A stretch of DNA of 64,000 nucleotides from the NCBI RefSeq assembly GCF_000003815.2, contig NC_049980.1:12669075-12733074 (forward strand), given 5' to 3'. The notes under the pieces were generated by a model. That model was not told the DNA's origin and ran no database searches. It worked only from the letters and a program-made list of their open reading frames with translations. Source of the stretch: Branchiostoma floridae (taxonomy: Eukaryota; Chordata; Leptocardii; Amphioxiformes; Branchiostomatidae). Each line of letters opens with the position of its first letter. Position 1 is the first letter of the stretch. Of the stretch, positions 27,259 to 42,200 are shown piece by piece. The position numbers and the translations under genes are program-made.

Positions 27259-30200
27259 GTAAGTTGTTCCAATCTCTCAAACTTCTTAGGATCAAACATA
27301 CATGTAAAATGTTCATGCAACACAAAAATTGTGTGTCACATAATTGGAACAATTGGAGTTTTTGTCCCCAAACTAAGTGGTAAGTCCCAAACTTCTACAA
27401 GTTCTAGGATCAAACATAGCAACACTAAATGCCTTTGCCACATGTGTTATGTCACACGATTTTTTTGGGGTGGATACCAAATTCATAGTTACTGTGAATA
27501 TTGTCATGTTTTGCAGTCTTAGGTAAGGTTTGCGGTCTGTGGTACGTTTTGTTTCGGTAGTTTTCACAGTGTATCTTCAACGGAAAATGTTGACACTGCA
27601 AATGTACAATGTACATACATGTATGTAACAGACAAACTTGAAACACTGCTCAAAGGTCCTTTCTACACCATGAAATGATTTTTGTGCAAAAATACAATTT
27701 ATAATCTTCTAAAAGTCAGAGAATCTCCCAAGTGTTAAAGCAATCCCTACATTTCCCGTCACTAATAATGTTTCACAGGAGAAAATGTGTGAGGAGTCAT
27801 CCTCTTTCGACCTGACATCATATGACCTGGCATCCTGTGTGGAGGAGCTGGACAACCTCCACAAGTCTGTGGCTGAGATCGAAGTGCTGAACGAAAAGTT
27901 TCACACAGAATCCTCAACACGTGAGTTTTTAGAAAAGTGTACAAATCAGTTATTTCATAACTGACAAACATACACAATATACACACTTGACTCAAGAGTT
28001 CAGAAACAGTTTCCAAGTTTTTTTTGTTGAGTGTATTTGACTAAATGAAAATGTAAGGTCACTGCAGAGTTAAAGTTAATGTTTTAGATAAAAATGAAAT
28101 TTTTATTAGACACAATAATCTAAACATGTATCTCTCATTTTCCCACCCCCATATGAGTGATGTAGAACTCCATATAATTTGCATTGGAGAAGTACAGTAG
28201 ACTAGTTGTTAATGATCAAATATGATAATCATGCAAATTTACCTTACTTAACAAGCTGTCATCCTAATGACATTGTAATGTGAGACACATTGCTAAAAAT
28301 TTATATCATCACCAAAATTAAGGTAAAAATGATTATGACTTATTTGTGCATTTTGGTACAGTACAAAGATAGATGGTTTAATCTGTTCTTTTCACAGCAC
28401 CTGACTTCAGTGCTACTGAGCTGATCAAGTTGAAGAGTGAGTCAAATTGTATAGTCATAAGATACATATTAGACATTACTGAGTGAAATAACTGTAACAG
28501 TTGTAGCTAATGTTATGTATGAAAGGAATTGAAATTTTGATATTACTATTAAGCTTAATGTTGCTGTATTCATCCTTTGAAAAATGCAAAATTTAACTGG
28601 ATGGATGTATGGATGAATAGATGAATGGATGAATACATTGTAGATTGATGGATGGATTGATGGACAGACAGATGAGACATGACTGTCAATATTATTTTCC
28701 AACAATTTCAACTAAGATGGCTTAGTATGTTTGTATGACTTCTATTTTTTATTGAATGTTTCTTTCCTGGTAGGTATGCTGCTAGAATTGGAAAAGAAAA
28801 TTGACTCTCTTCCATTACCAGCCAATGGAACAGGGCTAACCAGACCAGGAAGGTAGAGCACCTCATGCTTCTGTCATTTATTTTGTTTATATACATGTAT
28901 GAAGTGACTTCTTGACTTTTTTAAAGGTAGTCAAAATTGGACCAAGAATACATTTGGTTTTAAGCCCTGCAATGTTATGGGTAAAAACCAGTTGTAACAG
29001 TAACTATACTTGGCATATTTGAATTATGTTGGGTATAACAGTCTATATTTACTTTACTTACCTCAAATATGACCATTAAGAGCAAGCTTTCGACTTAGCA
29101 ATTTTTGTGTGCTATGTAAAACTGAAATGTACCTAAAGTCTTAAGCTCATTAATTTGTTGCTCAACATTCACAAAATGGCTACCTTTTGTAGGCCTCTGA
29201 TAGATTGGGATTTTAGGCCAGTCTGCATATGAAGGTCAAGGTATTTTGAGCACTGATCATACAGAGTTGTTGTCATAATTTGTACATATTGTTCTTTATT
29301 TTTATTTAGTTTCATCTATGAGCTGTTTGCTGAACTCCAGATCACCTTTGACACAGCACCCATCTTGCTAGAAGTTCTTGACAAAGTAGTTGCCTATGCC
29401 ACCACCAACACCGGCACCAGTGTAGTGTTTGGAAACAAAGCTGCTGGAGTTTCCAAGTTGGGCGATGTGCTCAAGGTATGTTTAACAAGAGATGCAATGT
29501 TTAACTGCTAGTTGTACACATTTTGTTCAGCTATTGTTGACTTTCAATTTAAGTCAAGAATCACTTGAAGCACTAATGAAAGATATGAAATATGATGGTC
29601 TAATCAGAAATATTACAACATTGTGTTAATGTATTTTGTTTTGACAGATTGCTTTCAGTCATGATTCCTCAGCCTCTCAAAAGGGGAGCAATCTAGCCAA
29701 CCTGATGGCCAAGTATTACAAGGTAAGCAAACAAAACAGCAGATTTGTCATGAAGTGGAATCATTATATTCTGAATTCTAACATTATTCAACCTAATCAT
29801 TCCATAGAAGACTGAAGAGTCACACAGTGATAATAATTGATATAATGCTTAACATGAATGTACATTTGTAACATACTCGAGCTACTGCCTTTTTGTTGTC
29901 AAGTAGCGACAATTTGCAGAGAAGCGCAAAGTTTGCAAAAAAATAATGTTTGCAAATCTGCAATCTGCAACAGGTTTACGTAAAGACAGAGGAAGGTTTC
30001 CAGAAAAAGTCCAAGGCTAATGCTGACCCCTGGGCAACAACATCCTCCTCCAAGCCCAAGAAGCAGGGCCGCACACTGAGCTACTGGTGCTTCAGCCCAG
30101 GCCATGCCATGCAGGACCTGGCCAACCATGGTGTTCGCTCAATCATCCTCACCAGTGGAACCCTGTCTCCTCTAGAATCCTTCACAGCAGAGATGCACAT

Positions 30201-33200
30201 GTGAGTACCTAATGTGCTCTGACTTGTAAGCCATTGATGTACATTGTGACATTTATGGTACTGTCAATTGTGAAATTTTTGTGGTGGTTTTATGTTTGTG
30301 GTTTTGCCATAACCTCTTCATTGCAAACTTAGAACCACTGCAAAGACTTCTGCTTGTCCAATCCTTAAGCATTGCAAACTGAAATCCTTACAAACTTACA
30401 AGTGATTTAAAGTGTCCAAGGAATGTGTGTGAACTGTGCTTGTGTATCTATGCTACTGTATTTTGGGTTACAACACAAATACAAATTCGAGTCTGCAGTA
30501 ATTGAGGCATAACTGTAGAATATACATTTACATATTGATCTGGTGGCTTAGGTTGGTGGCGCTCAACGTGAGATGAAATGGAAAGATTGCTGAGCTACAT
30601 CACTTTAGCCACTCAAAACTTCACCTTCAATTTTCAATTTGGCTGGACCATTGTCCACAACAGTACTTTGAATCTTGACACATAACACTCTTCAAAATCT
30701 AGGGGTTTTGTTCCTCTACACAGCAGTAAACTCTGTGTACTGTAAATCTTGAAATACTTTCAGTGGTTTTACAGTTTTTGTAGTGACCACGTACCATAAG
30801 GTCATGACGCTGCATATACATGTCATGTATTTCTACTGTGTAGTACAATATTGCTTCAACCATGAATGTCAAGCGAAAATCCCCTTTTCTCTTCTTCAAT
30901 CAATGTGCAAAATTGAGTCCCGCTAAAATGGCTACTTTTGACTGTCCGATTGTCAAATACCACAATCCACAATCAAAGCGTCCCACCCCCCAAAACATTT
31001 ACAGATAACCTACATGAAATAAGCTCCATTGCAAATGTTCCAAAACCTTTATTTCTATCTGGTACAATTATGTACAGTATGTAGATTGACAGGTACATCC
31101 CTTATACTCTTCTCAACAATCATATTGTTTCCATCCCAACTACATGTAATTCCATCCACATGTAGTATTGCCTGTCAGTGTGACAAAGTAGCCATCTTGA
31201 TTGCAGAGGCCAGAGGTCATTCCTGCTTAGTTACTGGATAATGACTGAGTACCTAATCTACTTGGACCATAAAATTGCTTCAACCAGCCAGCAGGTGTCC
31301 TAATTGAGTTTGCCGAAGTTTCAGTCTTACCTCCTCGTATATTCCACGCTCTAGTTACCTTTAAATTATGCAATAGCGAAGACAATTGCTTCCCAAACTT
31401 ATTACCCTTGTTGGAATATTATGCGTTTGTTGAATTTATCTGTGAGTGTGAACATAATACATGATAACGCTACAATTTCTTAATGGATTTTCTTTATATT
31501 TGCTATATGTTTATGTCTTGGTTGATGGTTTGACTGATTCAAATACAAGACTGGTTGATATGATTTGCACATTTTGAGCTAACATTACCACAGTCTCTGT
31601 ACTTATCACCCAACCACAATGGAGAAAGAAACAGCATGTGGAAATGATTTACAATAAGACCTTAATGCAAGCCGTGGAGTCCCTGCAGGGTGATCATAAA
31701 TGTCATGTGCACCAATGTTTATATTGCAATACTAAATCAAAGCTGCTGTGACCTACAGACTTATCATTATGGAACCGTACCAAGTGTGGTTGTCGTCATA
31801 CTTGTCTTGGATGTGTTCCAACTAACATGCAGGAAGTCTTCAGCACATCAGTTATACTCATGGACTGGTTTACCAATCGCAAGACGGATGATAAAGGATG
31901 AAGTGCAAGTTCATGTGCACTAGGGATCAAACTTCAATTTTGGGATTAGATGCACAAAAGTCTAGGTGCACAGAAAATATTTAGGTGCAGAATATAGAAT
32001 AAAGTAGAATGTCAGCAAAACCCTGCAGATGCAAGTCACTCCTCTGGATCTTGAATCTGAAACTCTAGTGCTACATTCAAATTCTAAAAAAATATCATTC
32101 CTTTTCTTAAATGTCAAGAATATGCAGCATGGTGCACAATTAGATATCGCTACTGTCCAAATATTGGATGCACAGATTCAAGTTTTGGTGCACAAAAATG
32201 CACATGCCCCCAGCATTTTAAGCCTTGATGTACTAACAGATAGCATATTAAAGAATATGCCACTTACAGCAGTTTGCAGAACTCCTAATAAATGTAATAT
32301 AATATTATATCTCTCAGTAAACTGGTGTCAAACACATAAAATTAAACTGGCAGAAGCTGAATGCTAAAAAGAGCAAAATCATATCACAGTTATTGATACA
32401 CATACATATAACTATCATACCTGCGGATATGAAGAATGGATTGCATGCTACAAGATTCCAACATGATGTAACATTATTGTACCTGTTGTAGAAAATTATA
32501 TGTGCCTGCCTTTGTATTTGTCAGTGAAATATTGTGCTTCTCTTTGTATGCCACTATGTTAGTCATTTTTGGCATCATTAGCATGCCACTCACACAGTGG
32601 AAGCCTCTCCCTACTCAAATATCATTAGTGCGCCATTCACGGACCATGGATTCAGTAATTACTGTGTCATGCCCTCAGACAGTGAGCAGGCAATCAGTGC
32701 TAAATCTTAATTTTCCAGCCGAATGGAAGAACACCAACCACAGAATTTGAGCTGTAACAGGTTGGTAGCCTGCATAAACTGAAGTAAACCACCAATTTCT
32801 CTATATTTTGGCACAGGCTGGGCAATATATTCATCTTTCATGAATATTGACCATGAACATGACAAGAATGAAACAGTGAACAGAGAGGCACAGCTAATAT
32901 TCCTAGCGTGGGTGCCACCTTACATAGTTTACAGGGCCTTCCACACTAACTCCCTCACAAAATGAGTTTGGGAGCTGTTACAGTAGTAAAACTGCCAGTA
33001 AATAGGATGGCACCCAGGCTAAGTATTCCAACAGTCCAAATGGGAGCAGTGATGCCACAAATGTGACATCATGCACATCATGCAAAGGGAAGAAGCCAAA
33101 ATGTCTTTCCTTTGGTACTGAACTTTATGATACTAAAAATGATTTTGTTATTATACCATTCATCTCCACATTGCACAATCTCCATGCCCCTAGAATGATA

Positions 33201-36200
33201 TATCAATGTTTTATGGAAGTGCATAGCTTGCAAAGAAAGGTCAGGTTGGAAGAATTTACATCTGTGTAAATTTGGCACAGTGCTATGGTCTCCAAGGCTC
33301 ATATTAATGGCTTTGTCGCTAACTTTGCTGAATACCATTCAGTCATTTTATATGTCAACCCTTTACTGTACACTCATGCCACCAACTGCAGTAGATGAGG
33401 CTGAAAAACATTTCAATAGTAATGTCCCTGTCACACACTTAGGACCTTCCCATGACTTTTTCTCTGTATCATTCCCCAAGCAAAGTCTGCACTGGGATTG
33501 GAACAACCTGCAATCGATCCTAATTCTAGCTCCTGTTCCCTCCTCCCAGTCTGATCCCATCCAAGCAGAATATGATTTTCCTGATGTAAATTTCCAAAAT
33601 ATATTGTTGCTGGTTTACATTATTTTAATAACTCTTTGGCAACCATCCCCAGACCATGACGACCTCCTAGCCATGATTTGGAGATGATTAAAAAGCAGTG
33701 CTCAGCTATATCTGAAAGGTGCCTAACTGCTCTGTCCATGGTGCTGAACCTGTCCTTGGTGCTGAATGTTATATAATTATTTTCCAGCAGTTTCCTTGTT
33801 TGTTTGTTTGCTAAAGAATAGTGATATGACTTGTCTTTCCTTCCTGAACTTAGATTACTCTGTTAGATACTGTTCATTTTATACTGCCAGGACAATGCAT
33901 AACACTGACATGCATGTAAGGTCAATAGGTTGACAATTGCAGTTCCAAACCAAAAGTTTGCCCTCAAGCTTTTGAAACCAACATGAATCTTTTTTGTAAA
34001 ACTTCTGCATACAAGTCAGGCTATATTCTATTAACTCAAGAAAACTTCCTCATGAGAATCCCAAAAGTCCAGCTGTTTCACTAAATTGAAACACAAAGTA
34101 TAGTAATGAATAAAAATTTACTAGACTCCCTGTGCATTCCTAAATTACTCAATGTAAAAGCCTCATTTATTAGTAAACTTAGTTATTCATTTCCTTTTGA
34201 CCTAACAGGGCTCGAAATTCATTTTTGGGATTAGTTGCACTGGTGCACCCAGCTTAAAAAATTGGGTGCACCAAAAACATTTTGGGTGCACCACTTAAAT
34301 TTAAGTAATAACCTAATAATAAAACTTAGTTACAAGCTATCAAATTCTTAAACAACAGACATTTTTATTATCTTTCTAACACTTATATGTCAAGAATATG
34401 ATGTACATGTATACTAAGTATACTTTGGTATCTTTACATACATAAACCTAAGAAAATATCTGGGTGCACCCTGTGCACCCAGAGAAAATAATTGGGTGCA
34501 CAGCTCCAATTTTGGGTGCACCTGGGTGCACATGCACCCAGTATTTCGAGCCCTGCCTAACAATATACTGTAATTCCTGATTTTTTCAATGTACTGTTAT
34601 GTTCACGGTTTTCACAGAGACGACTGTAACATGAACTTATCATTACTGATAACAAATAATTCACAGACCTTTTGTATGTGCACTTGCTGCGATAGTGAAC
34701 ATTTAGTTCCGAGAACAAGTTAAATTTTCTCAGACCGTGAAAGTTTGGTACCGTGAAGACAAAGTGAATTACAGTACACATATACCCTGTGACACATCCC
34801 CAAACCACACTAGGCTCGTAAAGGGGCCCACAACTGCAGTTTATCAAAACAGCTACTTGATCTGGTGTACACGGAACACTGCAGCCACTTCTTTTTGCAT
34901 GCATTTTAAGTGTGAGTGTTGCTTATCATTCAGCACAGGTTAGTCTCTACTGTATGTGTGGAGACCATAATGATATCTAATTATACCTTTTTTATCTCTG
35001 TGTAACCTCAGTGACTTCCCGGTACATCTGGAAAATCCTCATGTTATCGAGCGTCACCAGGTGTGGCTCGGCATGGTTACCAAAGGTCCAGATGGTGTCA
35101 GGCTCAACTCTTCCTATGAAAACAGGTGCGTAGTCCCGACAGGTACCATACATCNNNNNNNNNNNNNNNNNNNNNNNNNNNNNNNNNNNNNNNNNNNNNN
35201 NNNNNNNNNNNNNNNNNNNNNNNNNNNNNNNNNNNNNNNNNNNNNNNNNNNNNNCATTGCCATTGATCCTAGAGGCTCTCATGGAGAATATTCTGAAGGA
35301 AATAATGCCTGGAATATCATATGAAATACCATGCTGCAATCCTCTTAGTGGAACCTACAAGAATTATTGTTAAATGGACTTTGGTTGACTACAAAACATG
35401 TCTTCTTGTACAAACTCTCTCATTTGTATTCTCCAGATTCTGAAGCTTGTTCAAGTTTGCAAGTGGAGATGCATTGTGCATGTAGGCAATGTCTCCCTGG
35501 GGGGTTCTTAATGGGTTGTGGAAGTGGGAGGGGTGGAGTGTTGGGTTCAAGAAAAGTATGGGAGGAAGGTACACCACAAGATTATGAGAACAGATGATAG
35601 CATGTGCCTGCCCTTGCTTACTGTAAATATCAAAATGTTTGTGGAATTTTTTATTCTTGTACTAACAGCACAAAACGATGAACGTTCAAATTTTTTTGTA
35701 CAGACTTGTTTTGATCTACTTAAAATCTACGAAAAACCTCCTTTTTGCTCATAGTGAAATGCAAAATTAATTCTCAGAAAAATAAATGCACTTACAGTAG
35801 AATGATAAGAATGGAGCTTTGCAAATCTGTGCCAAATTTGCTGTAACATGTTTACATGTGTCATTTTTTCTTAAGTTACACTATCCTTTTGTGGTATTTC
35901 CTCATCCACAATTACTAGTCCAACTACTTACTCTTCATGTATTTAACTGCAAATAACTGCATATCAAGAGTGTCCTGACAGAGAATTTGACATTTAATTG
36001 GTAGTTAAAACTTCAGCCTGCTAAGGTTGGCATCAAGCTGGGGGTAGGCAGCATGGAAGTTTATCCACACCCTGTCTGTATAAGCTCAACCCTATACAAA
36101 CAGAGAAATGAAATGCACCAGCCCTCCATGCCCTAGAAAGGTTTTACCTCCCAGCCAATAAATCTACACCTGAAATCTCTGCTATAATCTTTTTATTTCC

Positions 36201-39200
36201 CCCACTACAGGAATTCTACTGATTACATCAACTCCTTGGGCAATGCAATAGGTAAGCTTTGAATGTATTTCCACACACTGTTCTTTAGGGGCAATTTCAC
36301 AAGTTCTCATACAATATTTCAAAGTAAGTTATTTCACAGTTGCTGACCACTAATCCCATGCTACTTTGCATGTGGAAAAATGGATGTTGGGATCATTACC
36401 ACAAGAGGCTTTTTCTGGCGGGCAACCAAACATTTGAACTGATAATAGATAAAGAACACTTTTCACAGTTTTTGTATATTGTTGGGTTTAGGTCATACTT
36501 GTACACCTTGCATCACATTCTGATTGTTAAAATGGGCCCCACAAATCCAATTTTGGTCACTGTATGGTCGATCAGTGATTGCCATCTAGTGGAAAGAGGC
36601 CCCAAGCAGCACCATACTGAAAGTGTCAGTCATACAACAACCTGTGATGTCTGAGAGAACCTACAGGAGTATTGGTGGCTAGACCAACAAACCAACAATT
36701 TACAATTGAAAATCCTGAATTCCCCATTCTTGATGTACATGTACATGCATGTATGCTGATCCACAAAAAAAGAACACTGCTCGATTTCCGAAGAAACTTA
36801 TTTTGTAGGACAAGCATGTGCAAACTATTCAAACCGGTCCGTAAGATACCATCTTGAATGTCAGCCATGAACAAGTTTTAGGCTCATGCATGGCTTTAAC
36901 TGTCACTGTTTACTTGTGATGCTAAAAGTGTGGGTCACGGGGTGCCAATCTGTGACTGCCTGGAAGCAATATATGTTGACACCATGATTTGCTTGGTCAG
37001 GCGTGTGGAAGGGTGTCAGAAAAGGGCATGAAATTTCAAAGCATCTGAACTGTGTGAGAGCTCATACATGTACCAAGGTTTTGAAAGCATTTTAAACTGG
37101 AATGCTGATCGAGGCTTTGCCAAAATTCTTGTATTGATAGCATCATGGTAACCATTTCAAAGATATAATGATGAAGGATATAGACATCTTGGTATAATAT
37201 ACAGGGTACATGTTACACAAGACGTCCCAATGAATGTAGTTGAAAACAGCTAAAAAATCTTGTTTGCCATGTAAATCCATGTCTGGAGCAAAAAAAAGAT
37301 ACAGCAATGTTATTCGTCTTTTTATGTTGCAAATTCGCAAATGAAATCAGAAGCAATGACTAACACATTGATGGCCATGCTAAATATAATGTATTTGGTT
37401 ATTTTGGTATGAATCAATCCCTCTGTATATTTAATGTTCTTCCTCAAATTGAGATGCTCAGTGTTTTCAGCATCAGCCATGTTCTATTTTTCATCTAGAC
37501 AAGCCTTTGACAAGAGACACTATTTTGTAGAACTAAAAGAAAAACAAGTCGTAATCTTTTGTAAGTTCAATGCTATAATGTTTCTGGAACTGTTAGATCG
37601 TCATAGGTCCGTTAGTGTTATGTATATGTAGTGTACTATAGACCGTTAGTGTTATGTAAATTGTTACAGGTCGAAGAAATAACCATGAGCAGTGAATGGA
37701 TTGTCCGAGTCAGAGATGCATAACAAGCACTAGTTTAAGCCTCAGGCTCTCCATACAAAGTTGAACCCTCTCCATCCATGCTGGAACAAGTATAAATTTG
37801 AGCATGGATCAGCCCCAAGTGGGAAAAGATCAAAGTCTTGTCCCCTGTGCCTGTGAATAGTAGTCCCTTGTTTTATGACAGCTATGCTTTTGCTGGCAGG
37901 CAATACATATAGATTTTGAACATCTTTTTGAAGTTGACATCTTTGCCAGATACTTTTTTAAGGAGAAACTGCAACAAATTTATGTTGAGGTAAAATTTCT
38001 CCTGTAACTGGAATCCCTTTTTGCCCCTTTAATATTTCATCTCATATGATATGCCTTTGGTCACTGAGAAGTTGAGTTAAACACATTTTGATCCTTAAAT
38101 GGATCATAAACTTTACCCAGGACCTACATGACATGTGTTTTGCACTTTCTGCCGACATGTATAATTCATTTCACCACCACCCCCGTGTCGTTGAACTCTT
38201 ATCACCGAAACTGCCTGTATTTCCCTCACTTCCCTTCCATCAATAAAACATAGGACTTATTAAGTTACATGAACTACATGCATGTACAGCTCGCAAAGAG
38301 GTTGATAGATCCAGAAATTTCAGGATGTAACTGGCACGGGTAGCATGTTTATCTGTAAGAGGCAAGGCCACATCTATAAATTTTGTTAGAATGAGGAGTT
38401 GTTTTCAACACGGGGAACATCACAGGACTTAGAGAGCTAAGAGAAATGAAAAACAGGATTTATCACTATGCTACATGCAATGTATCATTAATGCACAAAA
38501 ATGTTAAAGTCATTGGCAGATTTATTAACACAGCTTGCTATAACAAATTGTTTAATACCTATGAGGTCCTCATTATATGTCGCTTCACAGTTGGAGTTGT
38601 GACATTTTTACTTCCTTATTCATGATTGTTGTATTTCATATCATTATTCTTTAATCAGGATGATAATGATTAATGATCAGTTTTGTATTCAGCTCTACCA
38701 ATTGCATTTAGTGTATGGTAAAATATTATTGTATTTTTATGTTGAAATTCAGAAATACTGCTGTGCACATTACACTATACATGGGTTTTGTGTCAAGTCA
38801 CATTTAATCACAAATATTGTAGAAGCACAGTTAAGGAACATCCATCGGAAAGAGAACTCATTAAAGATAGAAAATAATCCTTCATCGTTTTCATGGGAGC
38901 CATTCTTCACACTCGTACAGCAAGTAGAGTCAAGATAATGAGAGGATGTGCATTGACTGCAACTATATCTTTGGGGCCACTTAGGGTTGTATGCTATTGG
39001 GTACATAGATGTAGGTCCTTTAGAAATATTTTTTGTACCCTATATTCTACATTTGTGTATGGCTTGCATGCCATGTGTTCCCATAAATACACAATTGTTT
39101 GTTTCTCTACAGTGAACTTTGCCAGGATTGTACCCAACGGTTTGCTGGTATTTTTCCCATCTTACCCTGTGATGAACAAATGTCTGGAGGTCTGGCAGGT

Positions 39201-42200
39201 GTGTGGTCAATATGGTTCTGGGCAAGAATTCATCAGTTATTGGGAACTGAATCTTTGTACAATAAATAATGTCATTTTGTCGATCATTTATGGTTTGAAA
39301 AAGGGCTGGTACATTTTTTTTCTCCTGCAGCCATTTATGTAACTTCTGGTGGCAAGATTTATCACTTATGAAGCATCATTTGACAAGGACCTGAAAAATA
39401 ATAATTTCAGAAGAATGAGGATATCCTGTACATTATATGGCTGCCTCATACAATGTACTCTGTCTTTTATGATTGCTTAATGTTGCTGATAAGTAAAATA
39501 AACTGAAATAGATTACAAAAATTAACTGAAATAGAATGCAAAAAATGGCCATGTCCTATGTAAATTGTATGTTCATGATAGAGACAAGTACACAGTTACC
39601 TATTATAACAAACAAGGAAGGAAGGAATATAACAACACCTCTATTTCTTACAAAGAACTGTGGGTCAGGTGAATCAACAGAATTATGTTAAAATGACAGT
39701 AAACCTGTTTGCATTTAGAAAATCAAAGCCAGCCATAACAAATATTGTGTTGTCTTACAAAGAGTCCACCATCTATTTCTCTGCAGGATTCAGGGGTATC
39801 TAATAGAATCAGCCAGTACAAGACAATGGTGGTGGAGCCCAGGGGGAAGACACAGTTTGTAGAGGTATGTTGATAATGCATGTGTTGATATAATCTGAAC
39901 TCAGAAGTAAATTTCTAACATAAGAATTGAACATAACCAAATTTTTGACTGACTAAACTCCAGCTTTGTCAAGAAATGAGCAGTCTACCGATTCTGTGAT
40001 GTCATGTTATGCAGATGTCACGTTATACAGATAACTTATCTTGCAAAAAGTTTGGTTTTCTGTCCAATATTATTACAAAGTCTAATTAATCAAAATAAGT
40101 GACAGTTGAAAATATCCTAGAAACCTTGACAAAAATCTTTTTTTGTGTGTTGGAAATTATAGAGCATAGGAAAATTATGTCTTCAGAATGATTTTTACCA
40201 CATGAACTTTCCACCCTCCCACACAGGGTTGACTCTCGTGGCAATGCCTCATGATATAAACTGGGCCTGACAAATCAGACAAGCTCATTAAAATTTATAA
40301 GCCATGTGCCCCTAATACTGCTCTCTGAGGCTGGAAAGGCTGGGCTGAAATGGTAAGGCATTGCCACAAGAGTCAATCCTGTGTGGGACTCTAGGGTGGA
40401 ACTTTTAATCTTAACTATCTACATCATCATGTAATGCTACTGTAGATGGTACAGAATAGATTATCTATATAAGATAAGCAAGCATGCAAGTAAGTTGTTT
40501 TATGGTTGGTTGGTAGCTTACTATCAAGTTTCAGCCAAAGTAAGTCATCCTTTGTCCTCCATATCAGTGATTATGGAAGAAAGAACAATAATTATTGTGG
40601 ACTCTGAACTACACATTGTGCAATGCACTATCAATGTGTAATGCAAAACATACTGTGTGGAATGCTCACATGGTAAGCCTGAGGTTTCTAATCTGTTCCC
40701 ACCAAACACATTGTATCTTCCCAGGCAATGGAGCAGTTCTATGAGAAGATCAATGATCCCACCTTAAATGGAGCAGCTTTCTTTGCTGTGTGTAGGGGCA
40801 AGGTAAGTACATTACAACTGAACACAACAGTACTGTGGAACTTTCTGTGATATTGTCAAATTCACTTCTACTGAGTTCTAGGTAGAAGACTGCCTTTAGT
40901 GCTTGATACTTAATTGTAGAAAATTTTTCTGAGGCATTCTGTTGTAGCCTAAAGTAACTACATTTCAGTTTCAACATACAAGCATTTGTTGATATATCTT
41001 TGTGGCATATAAGATAAACATTGCATGAGTCACATAGTTACTCGAAAAAAATGGTTAGCAACTTTCAAACTTTGTTCTTTGGCTTATTGATCGGGAAAAT
41101 ATGTATCAGATTTTTATTTGATTTACCAGTGGAGGCCACTACAACTGTAATGGAAACCTTGATCTTTGAAATCAACCTATCCATTTATCCAGCCTTTGAT
41201 GTTTCAGTGCTGTAATTTACTACGTTAAGGTTGCAGATAAGTAAGCTAGTTTTCCATTGCCAGATTACACAGCCCATCTACAATACAATCTCATCCTTGC
41301 CTCCTCTTATATATGTTTTCTCACATGTCCATGTAACCACATGCCTCTTCTTCTGATTGATCGTCCTTTTTAGTTCCAGACTGATATTCCCTGAATTTGG
41401 CATTTTATGGATTTTTAGATCAATGAAATGCTGAAACTGTGCCAGACAGCCCTCCCTCCTAGATGGCGAGCTCCCAGGAGTAATTGTGGTCATTTTTGTT
41501 ATAGGTGAGTGAGGGGCTGGACTTTGCAGACATCAATGGCCGTGCAGTGGTCATCACAGGACTGCCCTTCCCGCCCAGGATGGACCCCAAGGTCATGCTC
41601 AAGATGAGCTTCCTGGACGAAGGGAAGACCGCCTCCAAGGTCAGACATGATAGCCATGGGCAAAGGTTGACACTGCATCTGACTGATATCAATTCTAGGT
41701 CATAACACATTTGAACTTGCAAGTTTTTTTGTAGGTACTGTATACTACTGATATTCATGCCAAGCATTCTCCTCTTTCATCCCTTTTTTAATCATTTAAT
41801 GAGTGATTTTAAATGTAGAGTAGACTGCTGGCACATGAACGCTGTAATACATGCACATGAGTACCTATATTCTCAGTGTGGAAAGGTCTGCTTTTTGCTG
41901 ATTTATTTAATCCATGCAGGGCTTGACAGGTCGTCAGTGGTACAGACAGCAGGCCTCCAGGGCTGTGAATCAGGCCATCGGCAGAGTCATCAGACACAGG
42001 CAGGACTATGGTGCCATCCTCCTGTGTGACCATCGGTAAGGCCTCACCATGTTTGGCTCATAATGCTTGATTGTCTGTTTTACATATCCGATAAACCGCA
42101 TCATGGCATGACGCATGTTTTCACTGAAGATTACAAACTACATGTAAAAAGCTCTGCAGCCATCAGAATGGAATCCTGTCGCAATTAGAAAGTTACTTCT

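Larger units (their letters stand above)
30201..35011. other. RTEL1 intron 14 (4.8 kb), transposon-rich
   Basis: This is the longest intron apart from introns 1 to 4. It contains two degenerate CTGTAA-family MITE remnants (about 30259-30410 and 30738-30850), two copies of a GGTGCAC-rich hAT-like element (31921-32227 and 34206-34555), a MITE at 34568-34774, and two copies of a 19-bp minisatellite core (33732-33770). I see no nested gene. Confidence 0.6.
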
